From Dorea longicatena (GTDB lineage: Bacteria; Bacillota; Clostridia; Lachnospirales; Lachnospiraceae), in contig NZ_CP102280.1 in the NCBI RefSeq assembly GCF_025150085.1, forward strand, positions 1,809,001 to 1,873,000: DNA of 64,000 bases. The letters run 5' to 3'. Positions within the stretch are counted from its first letter, which is position 1. Every line of letters starts with the position of its first letter. The position numbers and the translations under genes were made by a program. Positions 55,566-64,000 of the stretch are shown here, one piece after another. The notes beneath the pieces are model-generated. The model did no database searches and was not told where the DNA came from. It saw only the letters and a list, made by a program, of their open reading frames with translations.

Positions 55566-56513
55566 TTATTTCTCCTTTGCTACTTCATATAATTTCTGTG
55601 CGATACACACATCAAATAATCCCATTCCAACCGATTTGAAATATGTTGTCTGACCTTCTTTGATCTCTTTTTCCCCCGATACGAGATATTCATGCATCAG
55701 TTTTATGCGGTCTTTTGTAAGTTTTCCACTTGCCAGGGGCTGGCTTAGATCTCCGCTTTCCTCACATGCGTATGGCAGTTCTATGTATACATTGTCCACC
55801 AGATCCAGTACTGCATCCGGGATTTCCCTCATCTCCGGCATATAAGAGCCGATCGCAATGATGCATTTTCCTCTCAGAAGTTCTTTGTCATCCGGAAGAA
55901 CAGGTGTGGTAGAAGGAGTTGTTGTACAGATGATATCACTGTTTCGTACAAGCTCTTCCACTGCTTTACATTGTACTACCTTTACGTCTTCCTTATCAAT
56001 AGCTTTTTTCAGTCTTTCCAGATAATCTGTCAGATCACGGTCACTGTGGTTGAACACATATACGGTATGGATATCTCTTGCCGCACATGCATACACAGCC
56101 TGATGGAATCCCTGCATTCCTGCTCCGATGATTCCTACGGTGCGACAGTCTTTTCTTGACAGATGGCGGATCCCCACACCGCCGACAGCTCCGGTTCTCC
56201 ATGCCGTTACCGATTGCCCGTCCATAACAGCAAGCGGCGCGCCTGTCGTATAATCATTCAGTAACACGATACCATCTATCGACGGCAATCCCAGTTTAGA
56301 ATTCTCCGGGAAGATCGACAGGATCTTTGTCCCTATGATATCCTTTGTGTAACATGGCATATACATGAGCTGCTTATTTTCATGTTCTACCGTTGGTCTT
56401 GGCGGCATATAGAACTCGCCTGATCCATAGATCCGGTATGCCTCTTCAATCTGATCCATCATCTGATCCGGATCGACCATTTCTTCGATCTGCTCCTTGC
56501 TTAATACGATCAT
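55566..56513 (-). CDS. Ornithine cyclodeaminase/alanine dehydrogenase-like protein
   Basis: A 315-residue NAD(P)-dependent protein of the ornithine cyclodeaminase/mu-crystallin family. Motifs: PRPTVEHENKQLMYMPCYT, TGAPLAVMDGQSVTAWRTGAVGGVG, and the Rossmann loop GIIGAGMQGFHQAV near residue 128. The substrate may be ornithine, alanine or a related imine; RidA beside it supports imine chemistry. ATG 56513 has CTGGAGGAAAT, one base past the MATE stop; the longer frame to 56552 overlaps that gene. Confidence 0.88.
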   Translation of the reverse strand: MIVLSKEQIEEMVDPDQMMDQIEEAYRIYGSGEFYMPPRPTVEHENKQLMYMPCYTKDIIGTKILSIFPENSKLGLPSIDGIVLLNDYTTGAPLAVMDGQSVTAWRTGAVGGVGIRHLSRKDCRTVGIIGAGMQGFHQAVYACAARDIHTVYVFNHSDRDLTDYLERLKKAIDKEDVKVVQCKAVEELVRNSDIICTTTPSTTPVLPDDKELLRGKCIIAIGSYMPEMREIPDAVLDLVDNVYIELPYACEESGDLSQPLASGKLTKDRIKLMHEYLVSGEKEIKEGQTTYFKSVGMGLFDVCIAQKLYEVAKEK

Positions 56514-56514
56514 T

Positions 56515-57909
56515 TTACATTTCCTCCAGTTCTTTTTGTTCCCTTGTGACATCTCTCAGCCACTTGTATGTCAAATACCGCTTTAAAGTAATCGGTACTT
56601 TGATCAGTTCATCACTCATCAGTATAACATATACGACCGGCACACTGGCATGCAAAATAAATGCCGCCACTGCCCCAAGTAAAATGGAGAATCCCCACAT
56701 CGTCGATACATCCATGATCAATCCGAATTTCGTATCCCCGCCTGCACGGAATACCCCCACTACCATTGTGGTATTAAATGCCTGTGCCACAGTAAAATAC
56801 GACATAACGAAGAACATGAAACTTAAGTAATTCTTTGCAGGTCCGGTCAGTGCCAGATTCGCATTGGCGATTGGTGCCGAGATCAGTATCAGAACACCAC
56901 CCAGGATTCCAAGAATCAAACTTAACCACACGAAACGTTTTCCGTATGCCTTTGCCAGTTCCATCTTGCCTTCCCCGATCGTCTTGCCGAGATAGATCGC
57001 CGTTGCATGGGAAATCCCGAATGTTACGACTGTTGCAAGCTGTCTTGCCACCTGCGCAACCGAGTTAGCTGCCACTGCTGCGCTTCCAAGATGCCCGATC
57101 ACCGCCGTATTCGCTGACGTTCCCAGTCCCCACATCAGTTCATTTAATACCACCGGCATAGAATAAACTGCGAAATCTTTTAACAGAACCTTATCGATCT
57201 TCACCATATCTTTAAGCCGGATCCTTACTACTTTATTTCGGAAGATGGCATAAACGAGAACCATCACTGTCTCGGCTGCTCTGGCACACAGCGTACCGAT
57301 TGCCGCACCTCTTACTCCCATTACCGGGAATCCAAGTAGTCCGAAGATCAGGACCGCATTTACCACAATATTCATCAGCAATGAAATCAGATAAATAAAT
57401 GTAGCCACCATTACCCTCTCGATACTGCGCATAATATTCAGATACACCTGTGTCACCGCCATGAACACATAGGAAAATCCTACGATTCTTAAATACTTTA
57501 CTCCTTCTGCAATAACTTCCGGATCAGAGGTATATATCCGCATCAGTGTCTCCGGCATGCCAAGAGCTGCTCCTGCGAATACTACCGCAACGATGAGTCC
57601 GGCACTTAATCCCATACCCAGAACTTTTTCTATCGTTCTGGTATCTTTCTTTCCCCAGTACTGCGCCGTCAGAACGATTGCTCCGGAAGTCACTCCGTAA
57701 AAGATCAGTGTCATGATATACTGGATCTGTCCTGCAAGGGATGCCCCGGATAATACTTTCTCTCCGACTTTTCCGAGCATGATCACATCCGTTGCCGTGA
57801 CTCCGACATTGATCAGATTCTGGATTGCGATCGGGATGACCAGAGCGAATACATTCCGGTAGAATTGCTTCCTGTTGATTGTTTTTGTATATTTATTTTT
57901 TTCTTTCAT
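56515..57909 (-). CDS. MATE-family efflux transporter
   Basis: A 464-residue membrane protein with 12 helices: LVIPIAIQNLINVGVTATDVIMLG at the start and VMWGLGTSANTAVIGHLG-like repeats in the second half (NELMWGLGTSANTAV). It is first in an operon with the cyclodeaminase-like gene, RidA and Mrp, which suggests export of a product or intermediate of that pathway, but the link is only positional. The GGAGCAGAG is a weak ribosome site. Confidence 0.9.
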   Translation of the reverse strand: MKEKNKYTKTINRKQFYRNVFALVIPIAIQNLINVGVTATDVIMLGKVGEKVLSGASLAGQIQYIMTLIFYGVTSGAIVLTAQYWGKKDTRTIEKVLGMGLSAGLIVAVVFAGAALGMPETLMRIYTSDPEVIAEGVKYLRIVGFSYVFMAVTQVYLNIMRSIERVMVATFIYLISLLMNIVVNAVLIFGLLGFPVMGVRGAAIGTLCARAAETVMVLVYAIFRNKVVRIRLKDMVKIDKVLLKDFAVYSMPVVLNELMWGLGTSANTAVIGHLGSAAVAANSVAQVARQLATVVTFGISHATAIYLGKTIGEGKMELAKAYGKRFVWLSLILGILGGVLILISAPIANANLALTGPAKNYLSFMFFVMSYFTVAQAFNTTMVVGVFRAGGDTKFGLIMDVSTMWGFSILLGAVAAFILHASVPVVYVILMSDELIKVPITLKRYLTYKWLRDVTREQKELEEM

Positions 57910-57951
57910 TTATTTTTTCTCTGCTCCTATATTACATTGTCACATTCAATT

Positions 57952-57999
57952 TATGACCTATGACACTACCATTATAATCAGTCATACGCTATACTACAA
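57952..57999. promoter_or_regulatory. Divergent promoter region with TATGAC repeats
   Basis: Minus promoter for the MATE gene: TTGTAG (57994-57999), 17 bases, TATAAT (57971-57976). Plus promoter for the ABC operon overlaps: TTATGA (57951-57956), 16 bases, TATAAT (57973-57978). TATGACCTATGACA (57952-57965), GTCATAC (57981) and GTCATGAC (58009) repeat a TATGAC/GTCATA motif, suggesting an operator. Confidence 0.45.
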
Positions 58000-58079
58000 G
58001 TAACAAATGTCATGACCGCAGAAAGTAATCTTCCATTTCTTCTGCAGTACCAACATACATTCATCAAGGAGGTAATCTT

Positions 58080-59012
58080 ATGCTTGTACATATAGAAAAT
58101 CTGGTAAAACGTTACGGTAATCTGTTAGCGCTTGACCACCTGTCACTCGACATCGAAGAAGGCGAGATCTTCGGACTGCTCGGACCAAACGGTTCCGGTA
58201 AAACCACCGCCATCAACTGCTTGCTCGCACTGTTAAAATATGACAAAGGAACGATCACGATCTTTGGAAAGGATATGAAGCCGGACAGCTACGATATCAA
58301 GCAGGATATCGGTGTTGTCATGCAGAACGTTGCCGTCTTCGAGCAGATGTCCGTCTATGAAAACATCGATTATTTCTGCGGACTCTATATCAGAGACAAA
58401 CAAAAACGAAAAGAACTCGTGGAAGAAGCCATCGCATTCACCGGTCTGTCCGATTTCCGTAAGATGCGCCCTAAGAAACTCTCCGGCGGACTTCTACGAA
58501 GACTGAATATCGCATGCGGCATTGTCCATAAGCCCAGACTCATCATCATGGATGAACCGACCGTTGCTGTAGATCCTCAGAGCCGCAACAAGATTCTGGA
58601 AGGAATCGTAGAGCTCAACCGCCAGGGATCAACTATTATCTACACTTCCCACTACATGGAAGAGGTCGAACAGATCTGTACCCGTATCGCGATCATTGAT
58701 CATGGCCGTGTACTTGCTTCCGGCACAACCGAAGAACTAAAAAAAATGATCAAGACCGGTGAGACGATCACGATCGAAGCGGTTGCGTTAACGAAAAACA
58801 ACCTGGCAGATATCCGCTCCCTTTCACATGTATTTGACTTATCATACCAAGATCAGACAATGATCCTACGCTGCAGCGGTGCAAAACACAATCTGATCCG
58901 AGTACTGAATTACCTGCAGGAACAGGACATTCCATTCGGACGCGTCTTCTCCGAGCTTCCGACTCTCAATGATGTCTTCCTTGAGATCACAGGAAAAGAA
59001 CTCAGGGATTAA
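58080..59012 (+). CDS. ABC transporter, ATP-binding protein
   Basis: A 310-residue ATPase of the drug/lantibiotic exporter class: Walker A GLLGPNGSGKTTAINCLL, Q-loop VVMQNVAVFEQ, signature KLSGGLLRRLNIACGI, and Walker B RLIIMDEPTVAVDPQSR. The signature has GGLLRR where GGQ/MKRR is usual. Residues after 230 are a C-terminal extension. AAGGAGGTAAT precedes the ATG. It is followed by two permeases, making a three-gene exporter. Confidence 0.94.
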   Translation: MLVHIENLVKRYGNLLALDHLSLDIEEGEIFGLLGPNGSGKTTAINCLLALLKYDKGTITIFGKDMKPDSYDIKQDIGVVMQNVAVFEQMSVYENIDYFCGLYIRDKQKRKELVEEAIAFTGLSDFRKMRPKKLSGGLLRRLNIACGIVHKPRLIIMDEPTVAVDPQSRNKILEGIVELNRQGSTIIYTSHYMEEVEQICTRIAIIDHGRVLASGTTEELKKMIKTGETITIEAVALTKNNLADIRSLSHVFDLSYQDQTMILRCSGAKHNLIRVLNYLQEQDIPFGRVFSELPTLNDVFLEITGKELRD

Positions 59013-59026
59013 AGGAGGGACACTTT

Positions 59027-60169
59027 ATGTTACATTTATTAAAATATCAGTTCTTACAGACAATACGTTCCCGCTCTATCATGTTCTGGGCTCTCGCATT
59101 TCCGCTCATCCTTGGAACCCTGTTCTATGTGTCCTTTGGAAATACCGGTCTTGCAGGAACCGGAGAGACCGACTGGGAACCGGTTCCTGTTGCCATCGTC
59201 ACAGTGGAAAGCAGTTCCGCAAATGCAGCATCTTTCCTGACATTTCTGAATGAAACGGATCAAGACATGATCGATATCCATTCTTACAAGACAGAAAAAG
59301 CTGCCAAAAAAGCGCTCCGGCGGGAGGAAATATCCGGCATCTATTACGTGAAGTCGGTTCCTTCCCTTACCATTGCTTCCAATGGCATTAACCAGAGCAT
59401 TCTGTCTTCCCTTCTGGACAGCTATGAAAAGAATGCTGACATGATCCGGGATATTGCCACACAGCATCCGGAAAAGCTTTCGGACGCCCTTTCATCCCTG
59501 AACGACTATCAGACACTGGTGAAAGAAAAGTCCTTAGGCGGACATTCCTTAGATCCGACACTGACTTATTTTCTCGCACTGATCGCATTTGCCTGCTTAA
59601 GCGGAGTCTACTTAAGCATCCATTCCACGGTTCAGCTTCAGGCGAACTTAAGTGCACTCGGAGAACGGCGCAGCATCACACCGACCCACAAACTTTCCCT
59701 GATTCTCGGCGATCTGCTGGTACTGGAAAGTATTCATTTCGTCAACATCCTGATCCTGGAGCTTTACCTTACCCAGGTACTTCATATCAGCCTTGGGCAT
59801 GACATTCCGAAACTTCTTCTCATTACATTTATGGGAACCCTGATCGGTATCTGTCTCGGAATCCTGATCGGATGCACCGGCAAACTGTCCTACAGTGTCA
59901 AATCCGGAATCGGTGTCCTCGTTACACTGTTACCGAGTTTCCTTGCAGGCCTGATGTTCGGTGGAATGAAAAATGTGATCGAACAGCACTGCCCGGTCAT
60001 CAATCGGATCAATCCTGCCAGTGTACTGAGTGATGCATTCTACTGCCTCAGTGTCTATGATGATGCTGTCCGCTACCGCAGGTGTATCCTGATTCTTGTA
60101 ATCATGTGCCTGCTTTGCATCAGCTTCTCATTTCTCATGATAAGGAGGGAACGTTATGACAGTATTTAA
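59027..60169 (+). CDS. ABC-2 type permease
   Basis: A 380-residue membrane protein: one N-terminal helix (residues 15-40), a long extracytoplasmic loop (to about 180), and five helices (from LTYFLALIAFACLSGVYLSI) near the C-terminus, the normal build of ABC-2 exporters. It follows the ATPase by 14 bases with GGAGGGAC and overlaps the second permease by 14 bases. The two permeases are distant paralogues and likely form the heterodimeric channel. Confidence 0.88.
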   Translation: MLHLLKYQFLQTIRSRSIMFWALAFPLILGTLFYVSFGNTGLAGTGETDWEPVPVAIVTVESSSANAASFLTFLNETDQDMIDIHSYKTEKAAKKALRREEISGIYYVKSVPSLTIASNGINQSILSSLLDSYEKNADMIRDIATQHPEKLSDALSSLNDYQTLVKEKSLGGHSLDPTLTYFLALIAFACLSGVYLSIHSTVQLQANLSALGERRSITPTHKLSLILGDLLVLESIHFVNILILELYLTQVLHISLGHDIPKLLLITFMGTLIGICLGILIGCTGKLSYSVKSGIGVLVTLLPSFLAGLMFGGMKNVIEQHCPVINRINPASVLSDAFYCLSVYDDAVRYRRCILILVIMCLLCISFSFLMIRRERYDSI

Positions 60170-61313
60170 AGGATTTTTAATCATAACCAAACGCAATCTC
60201 CTGATGGTATTTATGTATCTGGCAATCTTCCTTACGATCGGAATCCTTGCCTCCGGCAGCGACAGCAATACTTCCGGCACCGGGTTCCATGCCCAAGCAC
60301 TCACGGTAGGTGTGGTAGATCATGACGGAGGCGTGCTTTCCAAAGGACTTTCCACATACTTATCACAGTATCATACCATCAGGCAAATGCCGGATGACAC
60401 TGCGAAACTCCAGGACGCACTCTTTAACCGGAATGTCTCTTATATCGTGACCATTCCGAAAGATTTTAAAACCTCCTGCCTCCGTGAGCATCAGGCATTG
60501 CCGGTATCCAAGATTCCGGGAAGCACAGACGGGTACTACGTCGATCAACAGATCAACACCTATCTGAATCAGGCACGTGTCCTGACAGACAGTGGTTATT
60601 CCGATAAAGAGGCAGCTGCATATATTCTGAAACATGCAGACAGTTCTTCTCATGTTACGATGTTAAAATCTGCTTCTTCTGAAAAGGCGCCGGGTTATGG
60701 TTACATGTATCAGTATCTGCCATATGTGTTAATCTCCATACTGTGTTATGTAATGGGACTGATCATGATCGCATTCCATCAGCCGGATCTGCAAAAGCGA
60801 ATCCTTTGCTCGGCTGTGTCCATCAGAAGCCAGAATCTGCAGCTTGCACTGGGATATCTGGCAGTCGGATGCTCCGTTTGGCTGCTCACAACATGGATCC
60901 CTGCTTTCTTCTTTTACCGGAAAGCATTTTTCCAGTCGTCAAAGATGCCATATTATATGCTCAACAGTCTGACCCTGCTTCTGGTCGGTCTTGCTCTTTC
61001 CTTCCTTCTTGGTACATTTATCACCAAAGAAGATATCCTGACCGCCCTCGTAAATGTTGTCACACTTGGCATGAGCTTCCTGTGCGGTGTATTCGTTCCA
61101 CTTGATATCATGGGAAAAGGCGTGAAAACCGTGGCTCATTTTCTTCCGGTCTACTGGTATGAGATCAGTAACAATCTGCTGAATAACTCTGCTGTTCTCA
61201 CTCAGGCACAGAGACAACTCTTATACCGCAACTATGGAATCCAGTTACTTTTTGCCGCTGCGATCTTCTGTATCGCACTGGTAGTCAGTAAAAGAGCAAG
61301 GCAGACAGCATAA
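60156..61313 (+). CDS. ABC-2 type permease, second subunit
   Basis: A 385-residue partner with the same layout: NLLMVFMYLAIFLTIGILAS at the start, an extracytoplasmic domain, then helices from YLPYVLISILCYVMGLIMI on. The start follows AAGGAGGGAACG and sits inside the preceding gene. The role is probably drug or peptide export; a nearby MATE gene is divergent. The stop codon lies in the terminator stem. Confidence 0.88.
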   Translation: MTVFKGFLIITKRNLLMVFMYLAIFLTIGILASGSDSNTSGTGFHAQALTVGVVDHDGGVLSKGLSTYLSQYHTIRQMPDDTAKLQDALFNRNVSYIVTIPKDFKTSCLREHQALPVSKIPGSTDGYYVDQQINTYLNQARVLTDSGYSDKEAAAYILKHADSSSHVTMLKSASSEKAPGYGYMYQYLPYVLISILCYVMGLIMIAFHQPDLQKRILCSAVSIRSQNLQLALGYLAVGCSVWLLTTWIPAFFFYRKAFFQSSKMPYYMLNSLTLLLVGLALSFLLGTFITKEDILTALVNVVTLGMSFLCGVFVPLDIMGKGVKTVAHFLPVYWYEISNNLLNNSAVLTQAQRQLLYRNYGIQLLFAAAIFCIALVVSKRARQTA

Positions 61314-61336
61314 TGCTGCCTGCCCTGCTCTTTTTT
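61291..61336. terminator. Bidirectional terminator after the ABC operon
   Basis: AAAGAGCAAGGCAGACAGCA and TGCTGCCTGCCCTGCTCTT pair with two bulges; T6 follows. It includes the stop codon of the second permease and serves the convergent PAP2 gene. Confidence 0.88.
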
Positions 61337-61342
61337 CTATCT

Positions 61343-61864
61343 CTATTTTATCTTTTTCTTCTGTATCCATTCCACAATCTTATATCCCAGATATCCGGAA
61401 AGACTTCCGAATATCACGCCGCCGATAATATCAGTCGGATAATGCACATACAGGTACAATCTTGATAATGCAATCAGAACCGCAAGTACAAGAGCCGCTT
61501 TCCACATCTTCTTCTCCCCGGCAAGATACAATGCCGTAACCGAAGCAAAGGAAGCCGCCGTGTGTCCCGACGGGAAAGAGTAATCCCGCGGCTTTGCGAC
61601 CAATAATTGTACTGCTGTATTGACATCGAATGGTCTGGTTCTTGCCGCCAGATTCTTTATGAGCACATTGCAGAGCAGCACATCCACCAGCAATGCCGCC
61701 ATCATGATCACCCCTGTCTTTCTTGTCTTCGGAATGATCAGTAATAATACCGTCAGAATGATCCATACGATTCCCGCATCTCCAAGTCTGGTAATGAGCG
61801 GAACAACCGCATCTCCTATTGGCGTTCTTAAATTCTGGATCATATCAAGAATATGTATCTCCAT
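61343..61864 (-). CDS. PAP2-family membrane phosphatase
   Basis: A 173-residue protein with five to six helices and the three PAP2 motifs: KNLAARTRP (KxxxxxxRP), PSGHTAA and SRLYLYVHYPTD. Such enzymes dephosphorylate undecaprenyl or phosphatidylglycerol phosphates. The short size and lack of a larger domain leave the substrate open. ATG 61864 has GAGAGGAT. It is transcribed downstream of the third MATE gene, with a 55-base gap. Confidence 0.92.
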   Translation of the reverse strand: MEIHILDMIQNLRTPIGDAVVPLITRLGDAGIVWIILTVLLLIIPKTRKTGVIMMAALLVDVLLCNVLIKNLAARTRPFDVNTAVQLLVAKPRDYSFPSGHTAASFASVTALYLAGEKKMWKAALVLAVLIALSRLYLYVHYPTDIIGGVIFGSLSGYLGYKIVEWIQKKKIK

Positions 61865-61919
61865 CTATCTTATCCTCTCAAATTGATTTTTCTTATTTAT
61901 ATTTTTTTATATTTCCCCT

Positions 61920-63266
61920 CTATATTTTTCCATCTGTCTTTTCTGTCCTGAGTACCGGCATCCGGAATGTCTGGATCAAAAGCGGGATTACCATAATGAA
62001 CCACACGATCGGTTCACAGATGATCACACCCGTATATCCAAGCCACGGAACCAGAGTGGCCGCGATCACGATCTTCCCTGCCATCTCAAGGCCGCTGGAA
62101 ATCAGTGGTGTAATGTGATCCCCTAATCCCTGCATCGCATTTCTTAAAATGCAGATCAAGGTAGTCACAATATAAAACAGCGTATCAAACTTCAGATAAT
62201 TTGTTGCATTTAAGATTACTGTCTTATTATGACTTCCGGTTACCAGATATACCAGCCATCCTCCGATCGTATAACTTGCAATGATCGTAAGTCCTGACCA
62301 GATCGCAGTGTAGACAATCGCCAGCCAGATGCCTCTCTTCACACGGTCGATCTTCCCTGCTCCCACGTTCTGTCCACAGTAAGTTGCCATCGTCTGTCCG
62401 AATACACTGAACATGATCATGAATATCTCCGTGATCTTTCTCGCCGCTGTATGGGCAATGATAATGTCTTTTCCAAGCTTATTGATCGCCGTCTGTAATG
62501 TCAAAGTACCGATATTAACCAGAGAACTCATAAATCCCATCGACATTCCGGCACTTATCATCTCTTTTACCATGATTGGACTTGGATCTTTAAAATCCTC
62601 TTTCTGAAGCCTTAATATCTCATATTTTCTAATCATATAGATCCAGCAGATCACAAATGCAATGATCTGTGCCAGTACAGTTGCAATTGCTGCTCCTTTT
62701 ACGCCAGTCTTCAATACCACAACGAAGAACAGATCCCCCACGATATTCAGTGCTACAGATATCGCCAGAATGATCAATGGTGTTACTGCATCTCCGATTG
62801 CACGAAGCGTCGCCGCACAGGCATCATATAAAAATGTTGCAAGCAGTCCTGCTATGATGATCGCGATATATCCTTTCGCCACCGGAACCAGATGCTTTGG
62901 CACATTTAAGAAATGTAAGATCGATTTCAAAAATAGCAGTCCTGCTATCGTAAATAAAATGGATATTCCAGTCCCGATCACAAGCGACATTGCAAAGGAC
63001 TTTTTCATATCTGCGATGTTCTTCGCACCAAATTTCTGTGCGGTAATAATCGCAAATCCGTTGGATAATCCCAGTAAAAATCCGATGATCAGACCGCTCA
63101 GTGTGCTGGTCGCACCTACTGCTGCCAGTGCATCTTCTCCCAGAAACGAGCCGACAATCCTGGTATCTACCAGACTGTAGGTCAGCTGTAATAAGTTTCC
63201 TAAAAATATCGGTAATGCGAAACTTAGTATCAGTGCCGAGGGCTTTCCCTTCGTTAAATCTTTCAT
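61920..63266 (-). CDS. MATE-family efflux transporter
   Basis: A 448-residue transporter: SALILSFALPIFLGNLLQLTYSLVDTRIVG is a MATE start, followed by GATSTLSGLIIGFLLGLSNGFAIITAQKFGAKN, and VSTVLAQIIAFVICW-like second-half segments. It differs clearly from the two other MATE genes in the window. GAAGGAC precedes the ATG at a long distance. Substrate unknown. Confidence 0.9.
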   Translation of the reverse strand: MKDLTKGKPSALILSFALPIFLGNLLQLTYSLVDTRIVGSFLGEDALAAVGATSTLSGLIIGFLLGLSNGFAIITAQKFGAKNIADMKKSFAMSLVIGTGISILFTIAGLLFLKSILHFLNVPKHLVPVAKGYIAIIIAGLLATFLYDACAATLRAIGDAVTPLIILAISVALNIVGDLFFVVVLKTGVKGAAIATVLAQIIAFVICWIYMIRKYEILRLQKEDFKDPSPIMVKEMISAGMSMGFMSSLVNIGTLTLQTAINKLGKDIIIAHTAARKITEIFMIMFSVFGQTMATYCGQNVGAGKIDRVKRGIWLAIVYTAIWSGLTIIASYTIGGWLVYLVTGSHNKTVILNATNYLKFDTLFYIVTTLICILRNAMQGLGDHITPLISSGLEMAGKIVIAATLVPWLGYTGVIICEPIVWFIMVIPLLIQTFRMPVLRTEKTDGKI

Positions 63267-63337
63267 TCTTTCTCAATGTCCTTCCTTTTTCAGTATGATT
63301 TTCTCTTTACAAGAAAACATGCACCGCTCATTATAGA

Positions 63338-63859
63338 TCATACTTCCGAAGAGAGCAATCTCTGAAAGAATTTTTTCCGCTTTCTTTCTGTCACCGGACT
63401 TCCGCTGCGGATAACCTGTGAACGGATTCCGATGTTGGTCAGTTCCTGCTGAAGCTTAACGGCTTTCTCCGCATCCATACCATCCCGGATCAGAAATGGT
63501 GCCATAGACAGGTCTTCCTTCGTTTCAAAATTATATTTTTTCGCAAGCTGTAAGAAGCCATTTCTCTGACCATAATATTCTACAATTCTCCCAAGTACAA
63601 TGACCTGTCTGGATGGATAGCCGCACACCTCACATGTTTCTTCCAGTGGTGTGATCTCGTATTCTACTTCATAAAAATCAAACGCCTCTTTAAAATATTC
63701 CATGCCTTCTTCGTCCAGATTATCAAACAGTGTGGCTGGAAGGTTCGATACGATGCGGTTAGCCATCACTTTATCGAGGCCTGTCAGAAGCTGCAGATAA
63801 GCGGATATCTTCTGGTCTTTTCCGCTGCATTTTAATAAACGTATTTTATATGTTCTCAT
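63338..63859 (-). CDS. Uncharacterised protein, possible L7/L12 C-terminal-like fold
   Basis: A 173-residue protein I do not recognise. Residues 1-70 (KIRLLKCSGKDQKISAYLQL, then LLTGLDKVMANRIVSNLP) resemble the helical-beta fold of the ribosomal L7/L12 C-terminal domain. ETCEVCGYPSRQV holds a CxxC; a similar unit appears again at 135-160 (EKAVKLQQELTNIGIRSQVI). The C-terminus is basic. The ATG lies 8 bases after the uvrA stop and its ribosome site AGAGGAT is inside uvrA, so it is co-transcribed with it. A link with DNA repair or with translation is not shown. Confidence 0.6.
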   Translation of the reverse strand: MRTYKIRLLKCSGKDQKISAYLQLLTGLDKVMANRIVSNLPATLFDNLDEEGMEYFKEAFDFYEVEYEITPLEETCEVCGYPSRQVIVLGRIVEYYGQRNGFLQLAKKYNFETKEDLSMAPFLIRDGMDAEKAVKLQQELTNIGIRSQVIRSGSPVTERKRKKFFQRLLSSEV

Positions 63860-63866
63860 GTAATTT

Positions 63867-64000
63867 TTATCCTCTTTCTGTTTTCAGATATTTTTCGGTT
63901 ATGCTCTGTTCTGACGCCATAATATCCTCTGGCGTGCCTGCTGCTACAATCGTTCCCCCGGCATCTCCATCTCCCGGGCCCATATCAATCATGTAATCTG
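63867..64000 (-). CDS. uvrA: Excinuclease ABC subunit A, C-terminal end only
   Basis: The last 44 residues of UvrA: DYMIDMGPGDGDAGGTIVAA then GTPEDIMASEQ, the typical end after the second ATP-binding cassette. The stop TAA is at 63867-63869. The start is outside the window. UvrA detects DNA lesions with UvrB in nucleotide excision repair. Confidence 0.92.
   Translation of the reverse strand, partial: DYMIDMGPGDGDAGGTIVAAGTPEDIMASEQSITEKYLKTERG

Overview
The window looks like chromosomal DNA of an anaerobic, low-to-moderate GC Firmicute of the Lachnospiraceae type. Evidence: purine-rich Shine-Dalgarno sites before nearly every gene, a cysteine T-box leader before cysE-cysS, a tandem glycine riboswitch before the glycine cleavage genes, a GcvPA/GcvPB two-subunit P-protein, a sporulation-type sigma factor, MocR, YesM/YesN and MATE genes, and corrinoid methyltransferase genes of the acetogen kind. 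There is no prophage, plasmid, insertion sequence with a transposase, CRISPR array or rRNA. Species cannot be fixed from this sequence alone.

Layout. 1-8.1 kb: 3' part of purA, cardiolipin synthase, a small acidic membrane-anchored protein, a MocR regulator, glnS and a MATE pump. 8.2-15 kb: tRNA-Thr, then a sugar-sensing module on the minus strand (YesN regulator, YesM kinase, two membrane-anchored binding proteins) beside a GPH-type sugar symporter that has a two-turn direct repeat in front of it. 15.2-25.7 kb: galE, sigH, rlmB, mrnC, cysS and cysE behind a Cys T-box, an OmpR-type two-component pair, an Eis-like acetyltransferase, ispF with a cysteine-rich tail, and a small membrane protein. 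26-32 kb: tRNA-Val-Met-Met operon, a large palindromic repeat, gdhA with a structured leader, and purL. 32.3-39 kb: a DUF1461-type membrane protein, LysR regulator, nuclease-helicase fusion, TetR regulator and glgB. 39-45.4 kb: corrinoid-dependent methyl-transfer genes (three UroD/MtaA-family proteins, a corrinoid protein and a reductive activator). 45.4-54.2 kb: a glycine cleavage operon, glyA-gcvT-gcvH-gcvPA-gcvPB-lplA-lpdA. 54.3-64 kb: Mrp-type ATPase, RidA, ornithine cyclodeaminase-like protein, two MATE pumps, an ABC exporter, a PAP2 phosphatase, a protein with a possible L7/L12-like fold, and the 3' end of uvrA.

How the parts may work together. The glycine operon yields and consumes 5,10-methylene-tetrahydrofolate. 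The adjacent corrinoid cluster, if it passes methyl groups to tetrahydrofolate as such systems usually do, would feed the same one-carbon pool. The YesMN module probably senses an extracellular sugar and controls the neighbouring symporter.

The most unusual item is a family of long imperfect palindromes (about 334, 283 and 116 bp) at 26.35, 45.44 and 39.08 kb. They share terminal inverted repeats, sit directly at the stop codons of gdhA, lpdA and glgB, and differ between copies by paired changes that keep the stems. They look like a non-coding mobile or structured element. A second candidate is the structured gdhA leader, which has a strong promoter, an early terminator hairpin and a long-range stem.
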